This document shows positions 1 to 5,388 of a stretch of 6,685 nucleotides of DNA, piece after piece. The translations under genes were made by a program, and so were the position numbers. The notes beneath the pieces were generated by a model. The model was given only the letters and a program-made list of their open reading frames with translations, did no database searches and was not told the DNA's origin. The stretch's first letter is position 1. Every line of letters starts with the position of its first letter. This DNA is from Kiritimatiellia bacterium (GTDB taxonomy: Bacteria > Verrucomicrobiota > Kiritimatiellia > RFP12 > UBA3636), in assembly GCA_016295275.1 (NCBI GenBank), contig JAEDLN010000134.1, positions 1 through 6,685 on the forward strand, read 5' to 3'.

Positions 1-85
1 AGCGGTGCCCGAAGCACCTGCGGCAGAGGCTCCGGCGGCAATTGAGCCGTCGGCAGACGGCTCCGCGGAAGCGGCGTCCAAGTAG
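1..85 (+). CDS. C-terminal end of an unidentified protein (partial)
   Basis: An open frame enters from the left edge (codons start at base 2) and ends at TAG 83-85. The 27 visible residues are almost all Ala, Pro, Glu and Ser (AVPEAPAAEAPAAIEPSADG and so on) and end in a Lys. Such low-complexity Ala/Pro/Glu tails are common at the C-termini of ribosomal and other abundant proteins in some bacterial phyla, but the tail alone does not identify the protein. The composition and the lack of stops support real coding. A perfect 8-bp hairpin (44-51 with 56-63, loop GGCA) lies inside the tail. The next gene starts 40 nt downstream on the same strand. Confidence 0.6.
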   Translation, partial: AVPEAPAAEAPAAIEPSADGSAEAASK

Positions 86-98
86 TCGAGATTTTTTT
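44..98 (+). terminator. Possible weak terminator: GC hairpin with a distant T8 tract
   Basis: The arms GAGCCGTC (44-51) and GACGGCTC (56-63) are perfectly complementary around a GGCA loop. A small CCGC/GCGG stem follows at 63-74, and a run of eight T is at 91-98. The T-run is 16 nt or more from the nearest stem, so this is not a canonical intrinsic terminator. It may only reflect GC-rich coding sequence followed by an AT-rich gap. Confidence 0.25.
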
Positions 99-125
99 TG
101 AATCGAAAGACCGCACAAGCAGCGC

Positions 126-539
126 ATGGAGAATCCTGGAATCAAAGCGGAGAAGTGGCAACAGTTACGACTTCGAATGGAATCATATGGCGTTCAGGAA
201 TGTGAGCTTGTTGAGCAGTTTGTCCAGGGATTTGGTCCCGGCGGACAAAAGATCAACAAAACCTCGTCATGCGTTGTTCTCTCGTATCCGCCAAAAGGGA
301 TTGTCATCAAATGCCAGCAAGCGCGTTCGCGGGCATTGAATCGCTATTATGCCCGTGTTGAACTCTGCGAGCGGATTGCAGAGCAAACGGAGGGCGAGCT
401 TTCCAAACGACAACAGTTGGCGGAAAAGATTCGGCGGCAAAAAAGACGGCGTTCGCGGCGTCAGAGAGCCCGCATGCTAGATGACAAGCATCATCAAAGT
501 GTGAAAAAGGCCTTTCGTCAAAAACCTGACATAGAGTAA
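126..539 (+). CDS. Peptide chain release factor-like protein (GGQ domain, ribosome rescue type)
   Basis: This 137-residue protein has the catalytic domain of class I release factors. The segment GFGPGGQKINKTSSCV places the GGQ motif at residues 39-41; in this family its Gln promotes hydrolysis of peptidyl-tRNA in the ribosomal peptidyl transferase centre. It continues with the conserved pattern QQARSRALNRYYARVEL (64-80). The C-terminus (about 94-131) is very rich in Arg and Lys, resembling the basic tail that ArfB (YaeJ) inserts into the mRNA entry channel of stalled ribosomes. The codon-recognition domains of RF1 and RF2 are missing, and the length is normal for ArfB/MTRFR-like proteins (about 140 residues), so it is not a truncation. 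A role in rescuing stalled ribosomes or releasing peptides without a stop codon is inferred. The ATG at 126 has no clear Shine-Dalgarno sequence; the in-frame ATG at 177 would leave the GGQ domain intact but lose a helical N-terminus. ArfB proper versus another RF-like subfamily cannot be settled here. Confidence 0.9.
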   Translation: MENPGIKAEKWQQLRLRMESYGVQECELVEQFVQGFGPGGQKINKTSSCVVLSYPPKGIVIKCQQARSRALNRYYARVELCERIAEQTEGELSKRQQLAEKIRRQKRRRSRRQRARMLDDKHHQSVKKAFRQKPDIE

Positions 540-561
540 CTCATTCAGCGCGATTTCCTGC

Positions 562-1365
562 ATGTCTATCGTTCATCATTCCCCATCTGTCCGCAATATC
601 CTCATTACGGGTGCTTCCAGCGGAATCGGCATGGCCGTTGCAATCCGTTTGGCGGAGCTTGGTGCAGAGCATATCTATTTCTGCGGACGCAATCCGGAAC
701 GAGTTTCGGAGACGCAGCGACGGCTTTCCGGCGTTTCAAAGTGGAAGGGAGAGTCGCATCCGCAGATATTGGACGTCTGTGACAAAGAGTCGGTCCGCGA
801 ATGGATTCGGTCCTGTGACGCCGCAACGCCGTTGGATTTGGTTTGGGCGAATGCCGGCATCAGCACGGGTGGGCGTGAAGACGACGAGGACGCGGTTCGG
901 GCGGTTTTCGACTGCAATGTAATGGGCGTTCTCAATACGGTTTATCCTGCAATCGAGCGTTATCGGATGAAGAGTGTGTCGCGGGTTGCCAAACGCATTG
1001 CGATCACATCATCGCTGACGGGATATCATGGTTTGCCGCAATGTCCGGCGTACAGTGCAAGCAAGGCGGCGGTGAAGGCTCTGGGAGCGGCCCTTCGCGG
1101 ACGGTTGAAACGAGAGGGAATCTCCGTAACGACGTTTTGTCCGGGATTTGTGCGCAGCAGGATTACCGATCAGAATACGTGTCCAATGCCGTTTTTCTGG
1201 GAAGCAGAGGATGCGGCTCGTTTGATGTGCCGCGGCATATTACACGGAAAAGGATTGGTCACATTCCCGTGGCAGATGCGTTTTGGAATGTGGCTTTTGG
1301 CGTCCATGCCAGAGGTTTTGAGCGAAAAGCTCTTTTCCGGGTTGCCGGAAAAGACGGGTGACTAG
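562..1365 (+). CDS. Short-chain dehydrogenase/reductase (classical SDR family)
   Basis: This 267-residue cytoplasmic NAD(P)-dependent oxidoreductase has a single Rossmann domain. Visible motifs are the dinucleotide-binding TGASSGIG (16-23), a CGRNPERV segment after strand 2 (41-48) whose Arg suggests, but does not prove, NADP preference, NAG (97-99), and the catalytic set Asn119, Ser151, Tyr164 and Lys168 (YSASK at 164-168). The PGFVRSRIT segment (194-202) follows, as is usual after the active site. A C-terminal hydrophobic stretch (FPWQMRFGMWLLASMP, 235-250) could touch the membrane and is common in SDRs of the uncharacterised oxidoreductase type. The length is normal and all catalytic residues are present, so the enzyme should be active. 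The substrate cannot be read from the sequence. It starts 22 nt after the release-factor-like gene with no evident Shine-Dalgarno sequence, so co-transcription is likely. Its stop is 6 nt from the stop of the convergent gene on the other strand. Confidence 0.93.
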   Translation: MSIVHHSPSVRNILITGASSGIGMAVAIRLAELGAEHIYFCGRNPERVSETQRRLSGVSKWKGESHPQILDVCDKESVREWIRSCDAATPLDLVWANAGISTGGREDDEDAVRAVFDCNVMGVLNTVYPAIERYRMKSVSRVAKRIAITSSLTGYHGLPQCPAYSASKAAVKALGAALRGRLKREGISVTTFCPGFVRSRITDQNTCPMPFFWEAEDAARLMCRGILHGKGLVTFPWQMRFGMWLLASMPEVLSEKLFSGLPEKTGD

Positions 1366-1370
1366 TTTTT
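1331..1370. terminator. Bidirectional terminator between convergent genes, inside the SDR 3' end
   Basis: TCTTTTCCGG (1331-1340) and CCGGAAAAGA (1345-1354) form a perfect 10-bp stem with a GTTG loop. It lies in the last codons of the reductase gene (KLFSGLPEK) and just past the stop of the leftward operon. On the + strand a T5 run follows at 1366-1370. On the - strand the stem is followed by GCTTTTCGC. The arms are A-rich 5' and T-rich 3', as in two-way terminators. The T-tracts are imperfect, so termination strength is uncertain. Confidence 0.6.
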
Positions 1371-1371
1371 C

Positions 1372-1872
1372 TTACCGGATGTGCCATTGGACGCCGCGAG
1401 GTGTAGGTTCCAGTTCGAGCCGAAGACTCTCGCCCTTAGCGTCCAGCGTTAGAATGGCGGGTTGATCGCCGCCGTGCAGACGCGGAACGCTATAGGAAGA
1501 AGGGGGGTGTTTCTCCGTTTGCTCCGGTTCGTCGGAAATTGCCGAGACGGTAATTCTGTTCTTCAACGCATGGAAGCGGATCTCAAAGGAAATTCCGGGG
1601 ACCGTTGCAATCCAAATCCGGAGTTTTCGCTGTTCGGCGGCAACGAGTTTGCATGCTTGCGCCAGTCCTGAAGCAAGGATCGCACAGGAAGGGGCTAGCG
1701 GATCGACTGCGATCAAAACATCCGGTCGGAAAAAAGGCGCGGCCCAACGCTTGCGCATTGCGGCTAGCGTCTCAAAGAAGAGTGAGATGCTTTCCTCGAT
1801 AGCATTGACAATCCACTCGACGAATATTTCGAAGAGATGTACGGGATCAATGGTCGATTTTAACGAAGACAT
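1372..1872 (-). CDS. Hypothetical protein, translationally coupled to the amidase gene
   Basis: This 166-residue protein is not recognised. It has no signal peptide, no convincing membrane segment and no known motif. The N-terminal 45 residues (VHLFEIFVEWIVNAIEESISLFFETLAAMRKRW) look like one or two amphipathic helices. They are followed by a mixed segment (PDVLIAVDPLAPSCAILASGLAQACKL, about 50-76) and strand-rich stretches (RKLRIWIATVPGISFEIRF and the C-terminal LTLDAKGESLRLELEP). The ATG at 1872 is supported by GGAAGGAG at 1883-1876, the clearest Shine-Dalgarno sequence in the window, though only 3 nt from the ATG. The start lies inside the amidase gene, with a 26-nt overlap in another frame, so translation is probably coupled. 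A cytoplasmic protein working with a secreted amidase is not obvious, and function is left open. It is the last gene of the probable gpmI operon. Confidence 0.75.
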   Translation of the reverse strand: MSSLKSTIDPVHLFEIFVEWIVNAIEESISLFFETLAAMRKRWAAPFFRPDVLIAVDPLAPSCAILASGLAQACKLVAAEQRKLRIWIATVPGISFEIRFHALKNRITVSAISDEPEQTEKHPPSSYSVPRLHGGDQPAILTLDAKGESLRLELEPTPRGVQWHIR

Positions 1873-3343
1873 AAGCTCCTTCCGGAATGGTGCGTTCTCC
1901 GATTTCGTCCCCGCGTGAGATGTGCCCGTTTTTGGCCCGATAATATGTATCCGGATGGCACCAACGCGGTCCGCAAAGAGAGAAGACGGGCTTATGAGGC
2001 GTAATAGGACCGAAAACCCTGTATCCGATCAGCATACGGGTTCCGGCGGGAAGGGCATCGACGGTCGCAAGAGAGAGCTCCGAACCGCAGAGAAAAGGTC
2101 CTTTTTCGGGAAAATAAAAAGTGGAGGAAGCCAGCATCGAATCGCCAGCCAGTTCTTGTGCGGAACCGTCTTCGCCAATGGTCAACAGACCTTCGTTGGT
2201 ATTTTCGGAACTACAGAGTCCGATTTCGACCTTTGTTCCTGCCGGCATCGATTTCCAGTTGGTGATTTCGGTTCCGGTCTTTCGGGTTCCGTTTGGAAAG
2301 GTGTAGATGGTCGTGGATGCGTCGTACGCATCGCGGGCGATATCCCATGCGGAGCGGCCGGGTCCGATGAAGTTGCTGGCGCTGGCAAGCTCACGTGTTG
2401 CGCTAGCGACATCGTCATTGTCGGCGGGGGGAGGCGCTGCGGGAGCAGATCCGGCGGATGTTGCCGAAGGGGCGGGCGGGACCTTTGCAGCCGAAGGTGG
2501 CTGATTCCCGGCTAAGCCAGCGGTTGGTTTTGCGGAAATGGCGGTTTTCCGGTACAAAATGGAAGAAAGTTCTTTATCGGCATCGTAAAGACGACCTGCC
2601 CGGACATCGGGATCGTAAGCGGGCTTGGCGAAGAGTCCCATTCTCGCACGGGCTGACGGAAGCGCAAGGAGCATTCCGCAACGTTTCCGGCCTCGGTGCT
2701 TGAATTTTTGCCAGTGATTTGGATTTCCATACGCAACCATCGAGTGAGTCAGAACATTCTCATCGCGGATTTTGTACATGCGTTTCAGTTCGGCAAGCAG
2801 GCGCTTGGCGGAAGCGTATTGCGCATTTGTGATATCTCGATTATGGTAGCCTACGATTTCGATACCGATCGAACAGGAGTCCAGCCCGGTTTTCCCGTTC
2901 CACATCGAGAGTCCGGCATGGAATGCCGTACGGTTATGGCTGATGATGCGATAAACTTTCCCGTCTGTATCGATTACATAGTTGCATTCGCCGTTTTTGG
3001 AAAGTTTGGCGATGGAACCGACACCGGGACCTTCGGTCGTATGGAGAATGATGTAACGGGTCGATTTTCGAATCGGACGCTGCAGATTTCGGGGGGAGAG
3101 ATGCTCGTTGGAAATCCAGGAGCCGGGCGATGCGGCAGAAGAGCTGCTTCGCTTCGGGGCGGCATTGGCAGTGGAAACGAAAAACGAAGTTGAGAATGAA
3201 AACAGGAGAATGAGCGTCCAAATTGAACGCCCAATCCGGTGCAGCAACAACCCGAAACGGAAAGAGAAAGCGCCCGCACGGACGGGGGCGTTCGTGCGGG
3301 GGGCAAGGGGGCGGTTCGCTTCGCAATCGGTTGGATTAGCCAT
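1847..3343 (-). CDS. Secreted zinc N-acetylmuramoyl-L-alanine amidase with LysM-like C-terminal repeats
   Basis: From the ATG at 3343 this is a 498-residue protein. A hydrophobic signal segment (IWTLILLFSFSTSFFVSTANA, 41-61) ends at a good signal peptidase I site (ANA|AP). The Amidase_2/PGRP-type domain runs from about 94 to 235: YIILHTTEG carries zinc ligand His101, SIGIEIVG carries Glu162, LTHSMVAYG gives His200, and HRGRKRCGM gives Lys220 and Cys222. A His-His-Cys zinc site is the T7 lysozyme and PGRP type; AmpD has Asp in place of Cys. The enzyme should cut the bond between MurNAc and L-Ala of peptidoglycan outside the inner membrane. An Ala/Pro-rich linker (about 275-308) leads to a C-terminus with three related segments ending MPAGTKVEIG, LPAGTRMLIG and IPEGAYVFVK, the first resembling LysM (SAWDIARDAYD). 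Start choice is uncertain: 3343 gives an unusually long region before the signal and has no Shine-Dalgarno site; TTG at 3250 would give a normal signal peptide. Longer starts run into gpmI and are unlikely. Confidence 0.85.
   Translation of the reverse strand: MANPTDCEANRPLAPRTNAPVRAGAFSFRFGLLLHRIGRSIWTLILLFSFSTSFFVSTANAAPKRSSSSAASPGSWISNEHLSPRNLQRPIRKSTRYIILHTTEGPGVGSIAKLSKNGECNYVIDTDGKVYRIISHNRTAFHAGLSMWNGKTGLDSCSIGIEIVGYHNRDITNAQYASAKRLLAELKRMYKIRDENVLTHSMVAYGNPNHWQKFKHRGRKRCGMLLALPSARARMGLFAKPAYDPDVRAGRLYDADKELSSILYRKTAISAKPTAGLAGNQPPSAAKVPPAPSATSAGSAPAAPPPADNDDVASATRELASASNFIGPGRSAWDIARDAYDASTTIYTFPNGTRKTGTEITNWKSMPAGTKVEIGLCSSENTNEGLLTIGEDGSAQELAGDSMLASSTFYFPEKGPFLCGSELSLATVDALPAGTRMLIGYRVFGPITPHKPVFSLCGPRWCHPDTYYRAKNGHISRGDEIGERTIPEGAYVFVKIDH
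1876..1883 (-). promoter_or_regulatory. Shine-Dalgarno site of the hypothetical gene
   Basis: GGAAGGAG on the - strand, 3 nt before the ATG at 1872, lies inside the last codons of the amidase gene. Most other starts in this window lack such a site, so it marks an internal operon gene whose translation depends on re-initiation or direct ribosome binding. Confidence 0.65.
3273..3300 (-). other. Strong GC hairpin near the amidase start (terminator or attenuator?)
   Basis: Read on the - strand, CCCGCACG (3300-3293) pairs perfectly with CGTGCGGG (3280-3273). Inside, after one A-C mismatch, ACG pairs with CGT around a CCCC loop, giving an 11-bp stem with one mismatch. It is followed by CGCTTTCTCTTTCC. 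It lies 73 nt after the gpmI stop and inside the amidase frame if the ATG at 3343 is used. It could partly terminate the gpmI transcript or set the ratio of gpmI to amidase. The T-tract is interrupted by C, so terminator function is only possible. Confidence 0.45.
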
Positions 3344-3372
3344 GATGCAGCATGCGGACAGCCCGTTTGCGG

Positions 3373-4947
3373 TTACTTCACAAAGAGGGAAGGTGACGTC
3401 ATTTCGGCGGGGATGGGTAGACCCATCATATCCAGAATCGTCGGTGCGATCGAGGAAAGGATACCTTCCTTCGCCAATTTGATTCCTTCCTTCTGCGCGT
3501 CGGAGGCGACATAGATGCAATCGACAAGGTTCATCGAGTGCGAAGTCATGACGGCGCCGGTCTCGTAGTTAATCATTTGATCGGCGTTTCCATGGTCGGC
3601 GGTGATGAGAATCTTGGCATCGAGTTCAAGAAGTCTCTTCACGATTTTGCCGACACATTCATCGACCACTTCGGTTGCTTTTGTTGCCGCTGCGAGGTTT
3701 CCGGTATGACCGACCATATCGCAGTTTGCGTAATTGACGACAATAAAGCCATACGGGTTGTTCTCAAGGCGTTTTAGGAGCTCATCCGTCACGGTATAGG
3801 CGTCCATTTCGGGGTGAGAAGCGAAGGTCGCCGGATCGAAACGAGAGGGAATGTTGACCTGATCTTCGCCCTCGGAAGGCTTCGTGGACTTTCCGTTGAA
3901 GAAGCTTGTGACATGGCGGAACTTTTGGGTTTCCGCGATTCGAAGCTGCCGGATACCGGCCTTGGAAACGACTTGACCGAGGAGGTTGTCCATCGAGGCT
4001 CCATCGCCGCCACCCATCGCACCGAGAAGGTAATTTTCGAATTCATCCCAGTAACGGGTGAAGCCCATGTATGTTACTGCGGGGCGCACGATGCGTTTTC
4101 CAGGGTAATCCTCGGAAATAAAGGCTTGAGAAAGTTGGATCGCACGATCTTGACGGTAGTTGGTATGGAACACGACATCGCCATCACGCATGCCGTCGTA
4201 TCCGGCAATTGCATAGGGATGAATGTATTCGTCGGTCATCGGATCGCCATCGGGCGTTTTATCTCCGGCATAGGACTCTGCTACGGCGGCCTCGGCGGTG
4301 GCGGACTTTCGACATCCGGAAGCTTCACCACGGGTGAGAACGTCAAAAGCTTCATCGGTAAGAGCCCAGTTTTTGGCACGATCCATACCGTAGTAACGCC
4401 CCATAACGGATCCGATCCGGCAACCGCCGATTGCGGCCATTTCCTTATTCAAGCGGGCGATATATTCGCTGCAGGAGCGGGGAGGGGTATCGCGTCCATC
4501 CAAGAAAGGATGAACGATAATCTCGCCTTCCGGCCACTGTGCACGGGCCTCGCGCATCAGTTTGTAAAGATGTTCCTGATGTGCGTGAACACCTTCGTCT
4601 TGAAGAAGACCAAGGAAGTGAATGCGACCCTTACCTTGCTTCCAGGCGTCCATGAAAGCCTTCCACTTGTCGGAAGCGAAAAGAGTGCCATTGCTCAATC
4701 CGTCATCGATACGCTTGAGTTCCTGGATGACGATCCGGCCGGCTCCCATATTGAGATGTCCGACCTCGGAGGAGCCCATATAACCGGCGGGCAGACCGAC
4801 GGCCTCGCCACAAGCTTCCAGCATCGACCAAGGATACGTGGCTTTGAGAGAATCGCAGTTGGGAGTCTTGGCTGCGGCGATGGCATTGCCATCTTTGCGG
4901 GGGTTCTGACCCCATCCATCGCGGATAATAAGAGCAACAGGGCGCAT
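3373..4947 (-). CDS. gpmI: 2,3-bisphosphoglycerate-independent phosphoglycerate mutase
   Basis: This 524-residue cytoplasmic enzyme interconverts 3- and 2-phosphoglycerate in glycolysis and gluconeogenesis without a 2,3-bisphosphoglycerate cofactor. It belongs to the alkaline phosphatase superfamily, with two metal ions (usually Mn) and a phosphoserine intermediate. Visible family motifs are RDGWG with Asp10, MGSSEVGHLNMGAGR with nucleophile Ser60, DEGVHAH with His121, DGRDTPP (150-156), GRYYGMDR (183-190), YRQDRA (264-269), RIAETQKF with Lys342, NYANCDMVGHTG with Asp410 and His414, ADHGN with Asp451 and His452, and TSHSMN with His470. These positions run a constant few residues ahead of those I recall for the Bacillus enzyme, so nothing essential is missing. 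The ATG at 4947 is chosen because the protein begins at once with MRPVALIIRDGWG. A longer frame to 5031 would start upstream of the predicted transcription start. No Shine-Dalgarno is visible; the leader just before the ATG is A-rich. It is the first gene of the probable operon with the amidase. Confidence 0.97.
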   Translation of the reverse strand: MRPVALIIRDGWGQNPRKDGNAIAAAKTPNCDSLKATYPWSMLEACGEAVGLPAGYMGSSEVGHLNMGAGRIVIQELKRIDDGLSNGTLFASDKWKAFMDAWKQGKGRIHFLGLLQDEGVHAHQEHLYKLMREARAQWPEGEIIVHPFLDGRDTPPRSCSEYIARLNKEMAAIGGCRIGSVMGRYYGMDRAKNWALTDEAFDVLTRGEASGCRKSATAEAAVAESYAGDKTPDGDPMTDEYIHPYAIAGYDGMRDGDVVFHTNYRQDRAIQLSQAFISEDYPGKRIVRPAVTYMGFTRYWDEFENYLLGAMGGGDGASMDNLLGQVVSKAGIRQLRIAETQKFRHVTSFFNGKSTKPSEGEDQVNIPSRFDPATFASHPEMDAYTVTDELLKRLENNPYGFIVVNYANCDMVGHTGNLAAATKATEVVDECVGKIVKRLLELDAKILITADHGNADQMINYETGAVMTSHSMNLVDCIYVASDAQKEGIKLAKEGILSSIAPTILDMMGLPIPAEMTSPSLFVK

Positions 4948-4976
4948 AGATTTTTTTACGGATAATTGAAAATTTG

Positions 4977-5000
4977 GGAATCCACGTTCATCTGGATTCC
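4977..5000 (-). promoter_or_regulatory. Leader hairpin in the gpmI 5' untranslated region
   Basis: GGAATCC (4977-4983) and GGATTCC (4994-5000) are perfectly complementary around a 10-nt loop. The stem lies between the predicted transcription start (about 5015) and the ATG at 4947, and is followed by an AU-rich stretch with no Shine-Dalgarno sequence. It might stabilise the mRNA or affect ribosome access. Seven pairs are too few to name a riboswitch. Confidence 0.4.
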
Positions 5001-5021
5001 ATTGTGATAATCGTTGCGAAA

Positions 5022-5050
5022 AGGATAGCAAAGCGTTGCAATGGTGTCAA
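5022..5050 (-). promoter_or_regulatory. Sigma70-type promoter of gpmI and the operon
   Basis: On the - strand the -35 box TTGACA (5050-5045) is a perfect consensus match, followed by a 17-nt spacer and the -10 box TATCCT (5027-5022), which matches 4 of 6. Transcription would start near 5015 and leave a leader of about 68 nt before the ATG at 4947. No other promoter of this quality was seen within the operon. Confidence 0.8.
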
Positions 5051-5090
5051 AAAGACTCCTGCATTTTGTCCGGTATTATGATAGGGGTAG

Positions 5091-5136
5091 TTTGCAAAAG
5101 TAAACGCACCGAATCCGATGCGTTTTCTTTCGCAAA
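5091..5136. terminator. 46-nt near-perfect hairpin, probable two-way terminator
   Basis: The 18-nt arms 5091-5108 (TTTGCAAAAGTAAACGCA) and 5119-5136 pair at 16 of 18 positions (mismatches at 5096/5131 and 5101/5126) around a 10-nt loop. The inner part AAACGCA...TGCGTTT has the A-tract, GC stem, T-tract layout of intrinsic terminators. On the + strand it is followed by TCTTT and on the - strand by ACTTTTGC, both inside the outer stem. It directly follows, on the - strand, the LRR gene remnant at 5139-5244, the same place where the intact LRR gene has its terminator. It also separates that remnant from the gpmI promoter. Confidence 0.6.
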
Positions 5137-5138
5137 CA

Positions 5139-5244
5139 ACGGCGAAGATCCAGCAAAGGATTTTCCACGATCACGCTTTTCAAGAAAGAGCAACCGAAGA
5201 AGCCCCCCGCCGATGCTCTTGACGCTGTTTGGAATCGTCAACTT
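5139..5244 (-). pseudogene. Remnant of a BspA-like LRR gene: last repeat and C-terminus, frameshifted
   Basis: On the - strand, bases 5244-5206 encode KLTIPNSVKSIGGG, the second half of an LRR_5 repeat. After a frame change at a run of six G (C6 on the + strand, 5203-5208) the sequence continues CSFLKSVIVENPLLDL from 5192. The intact gene at 5389-6504 ends with LTIPNSITSIGVGAFRGCSSLKNVIVENPSLDV, so the remnant matches its last repeat and C-terminal tail closely. Removing one G from the run restores the frame, to a TAA at 5078-5076. An in-frame TGA lies just upstream and no start codon, signal peptide or further repeats are present, so this cannot make a functional LRR protein. It is best explained as the end of a second LRR gene whose body was deleted. 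The shifted frame (64 codons from 5241) is not regarded as a gene. Confidence 0.8.
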
Positions 5245-5252
5245 GGTTCAGT

Positions 5253-5275
5253 GCAAAAAGCGGCATTTTTGACCG
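5253..5275 (-). repeat. Copy 1 of a 22-23 nt direct repeat bracketing the LRR gene
   Basis: This segment (+ strand GCAAAAAGCGGCATTTTTGA then CCG) matches 6608-6629 at 19 of 22 positions with one inserted A, in the same orientation. At the other site it lies just upstream of the LRR promoter. Here it is 8 nt from the LRR remnant, as though the promoter and most of the gene between them had been lost. Confidence 0.55.
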
Positions 5276-5330
5276 ACGGGGTAGGGGAGAGGGAACTGGG
5301 TTTCTCCGGCTGAACCAGGTCTTTGTCCAT

Positions 5331-5369
5331 CAAACAAAAAGGCCGTCTCGCAGAAGCGGGGCGACCTTT
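5331..5369 (-). terminator. Intrinsic terminator of the LRR gene
   Basis: On the - strand, AAAGGTCGCCCCGC (5369-5356) pairs with GCGAGACGGCCTTT (5351-5338) around a TTCT loop, with one G-U pair and two mismatches. The T-rich tail TTTTTGTTTG (5340-5331) follows directly. It begins 19 nt after the LRR stop codon, the normal place for a rho-independent terminator. This is the best terminator in the window. Confidence 0.85.
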
Positions 5370-5388
5370 CTTTGGTACGGGAGGGACT

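Larger units (their letters stand above)
4948..5388. other. 441-nt gap between gpmI and the LRR gene
   Basis: From left to right the gap holds the gpmI leader with its hairpin, the gpmI promoter, a 46-nt hairpin, the frameshifted LRR remnant, one copy of the 22-nt direct repeat and the terminator of the intact LRR gene. The stretch 5276-5330 is GC-rich on one side and shows only a 6-bp imperfect stem and an 8-nt inverted repeat (5244-5251 with 5310-5317). No intact gene is supported in it. Confidence 0.7.

Noticed and set aside
3343..3520. N-terminal extension of the amidase frame into gpmI
   Set aside because: It would overlap the conserved gpmI C-terminus by almost 150 nt and encodes an Arg-rich stretch typical of an out-of-frame reading.
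3814..4965. A 383-codon + strand frame antisense to gpmI
   Set aside because: gpmI has all catalytic motifs in order on the other strand; this frame is a shadow without any recognisable domain or promoter.
4977..5000. A riboswitch in the gpmI leader
   Set aside because: Only one 7-bp stem is visible in a leader of about 68 nt; no known aptamer pattern fits.
4948..5031. N-terminal extension of gpmI to an ATG at 5031
   Set aside because: It lies upstream of the predicted transcription start and includes the -10 box; the family begins just before the RDGWG motif.
5238..5330. A 30-codon - strand open frame starting with ATG at 5330
   Set aside because: It starts right at the LRR terminator, has no ribosome binding site, a Pro/Ser-rich sequence without similarity to anything known to me, and ends in the LRR remnant.
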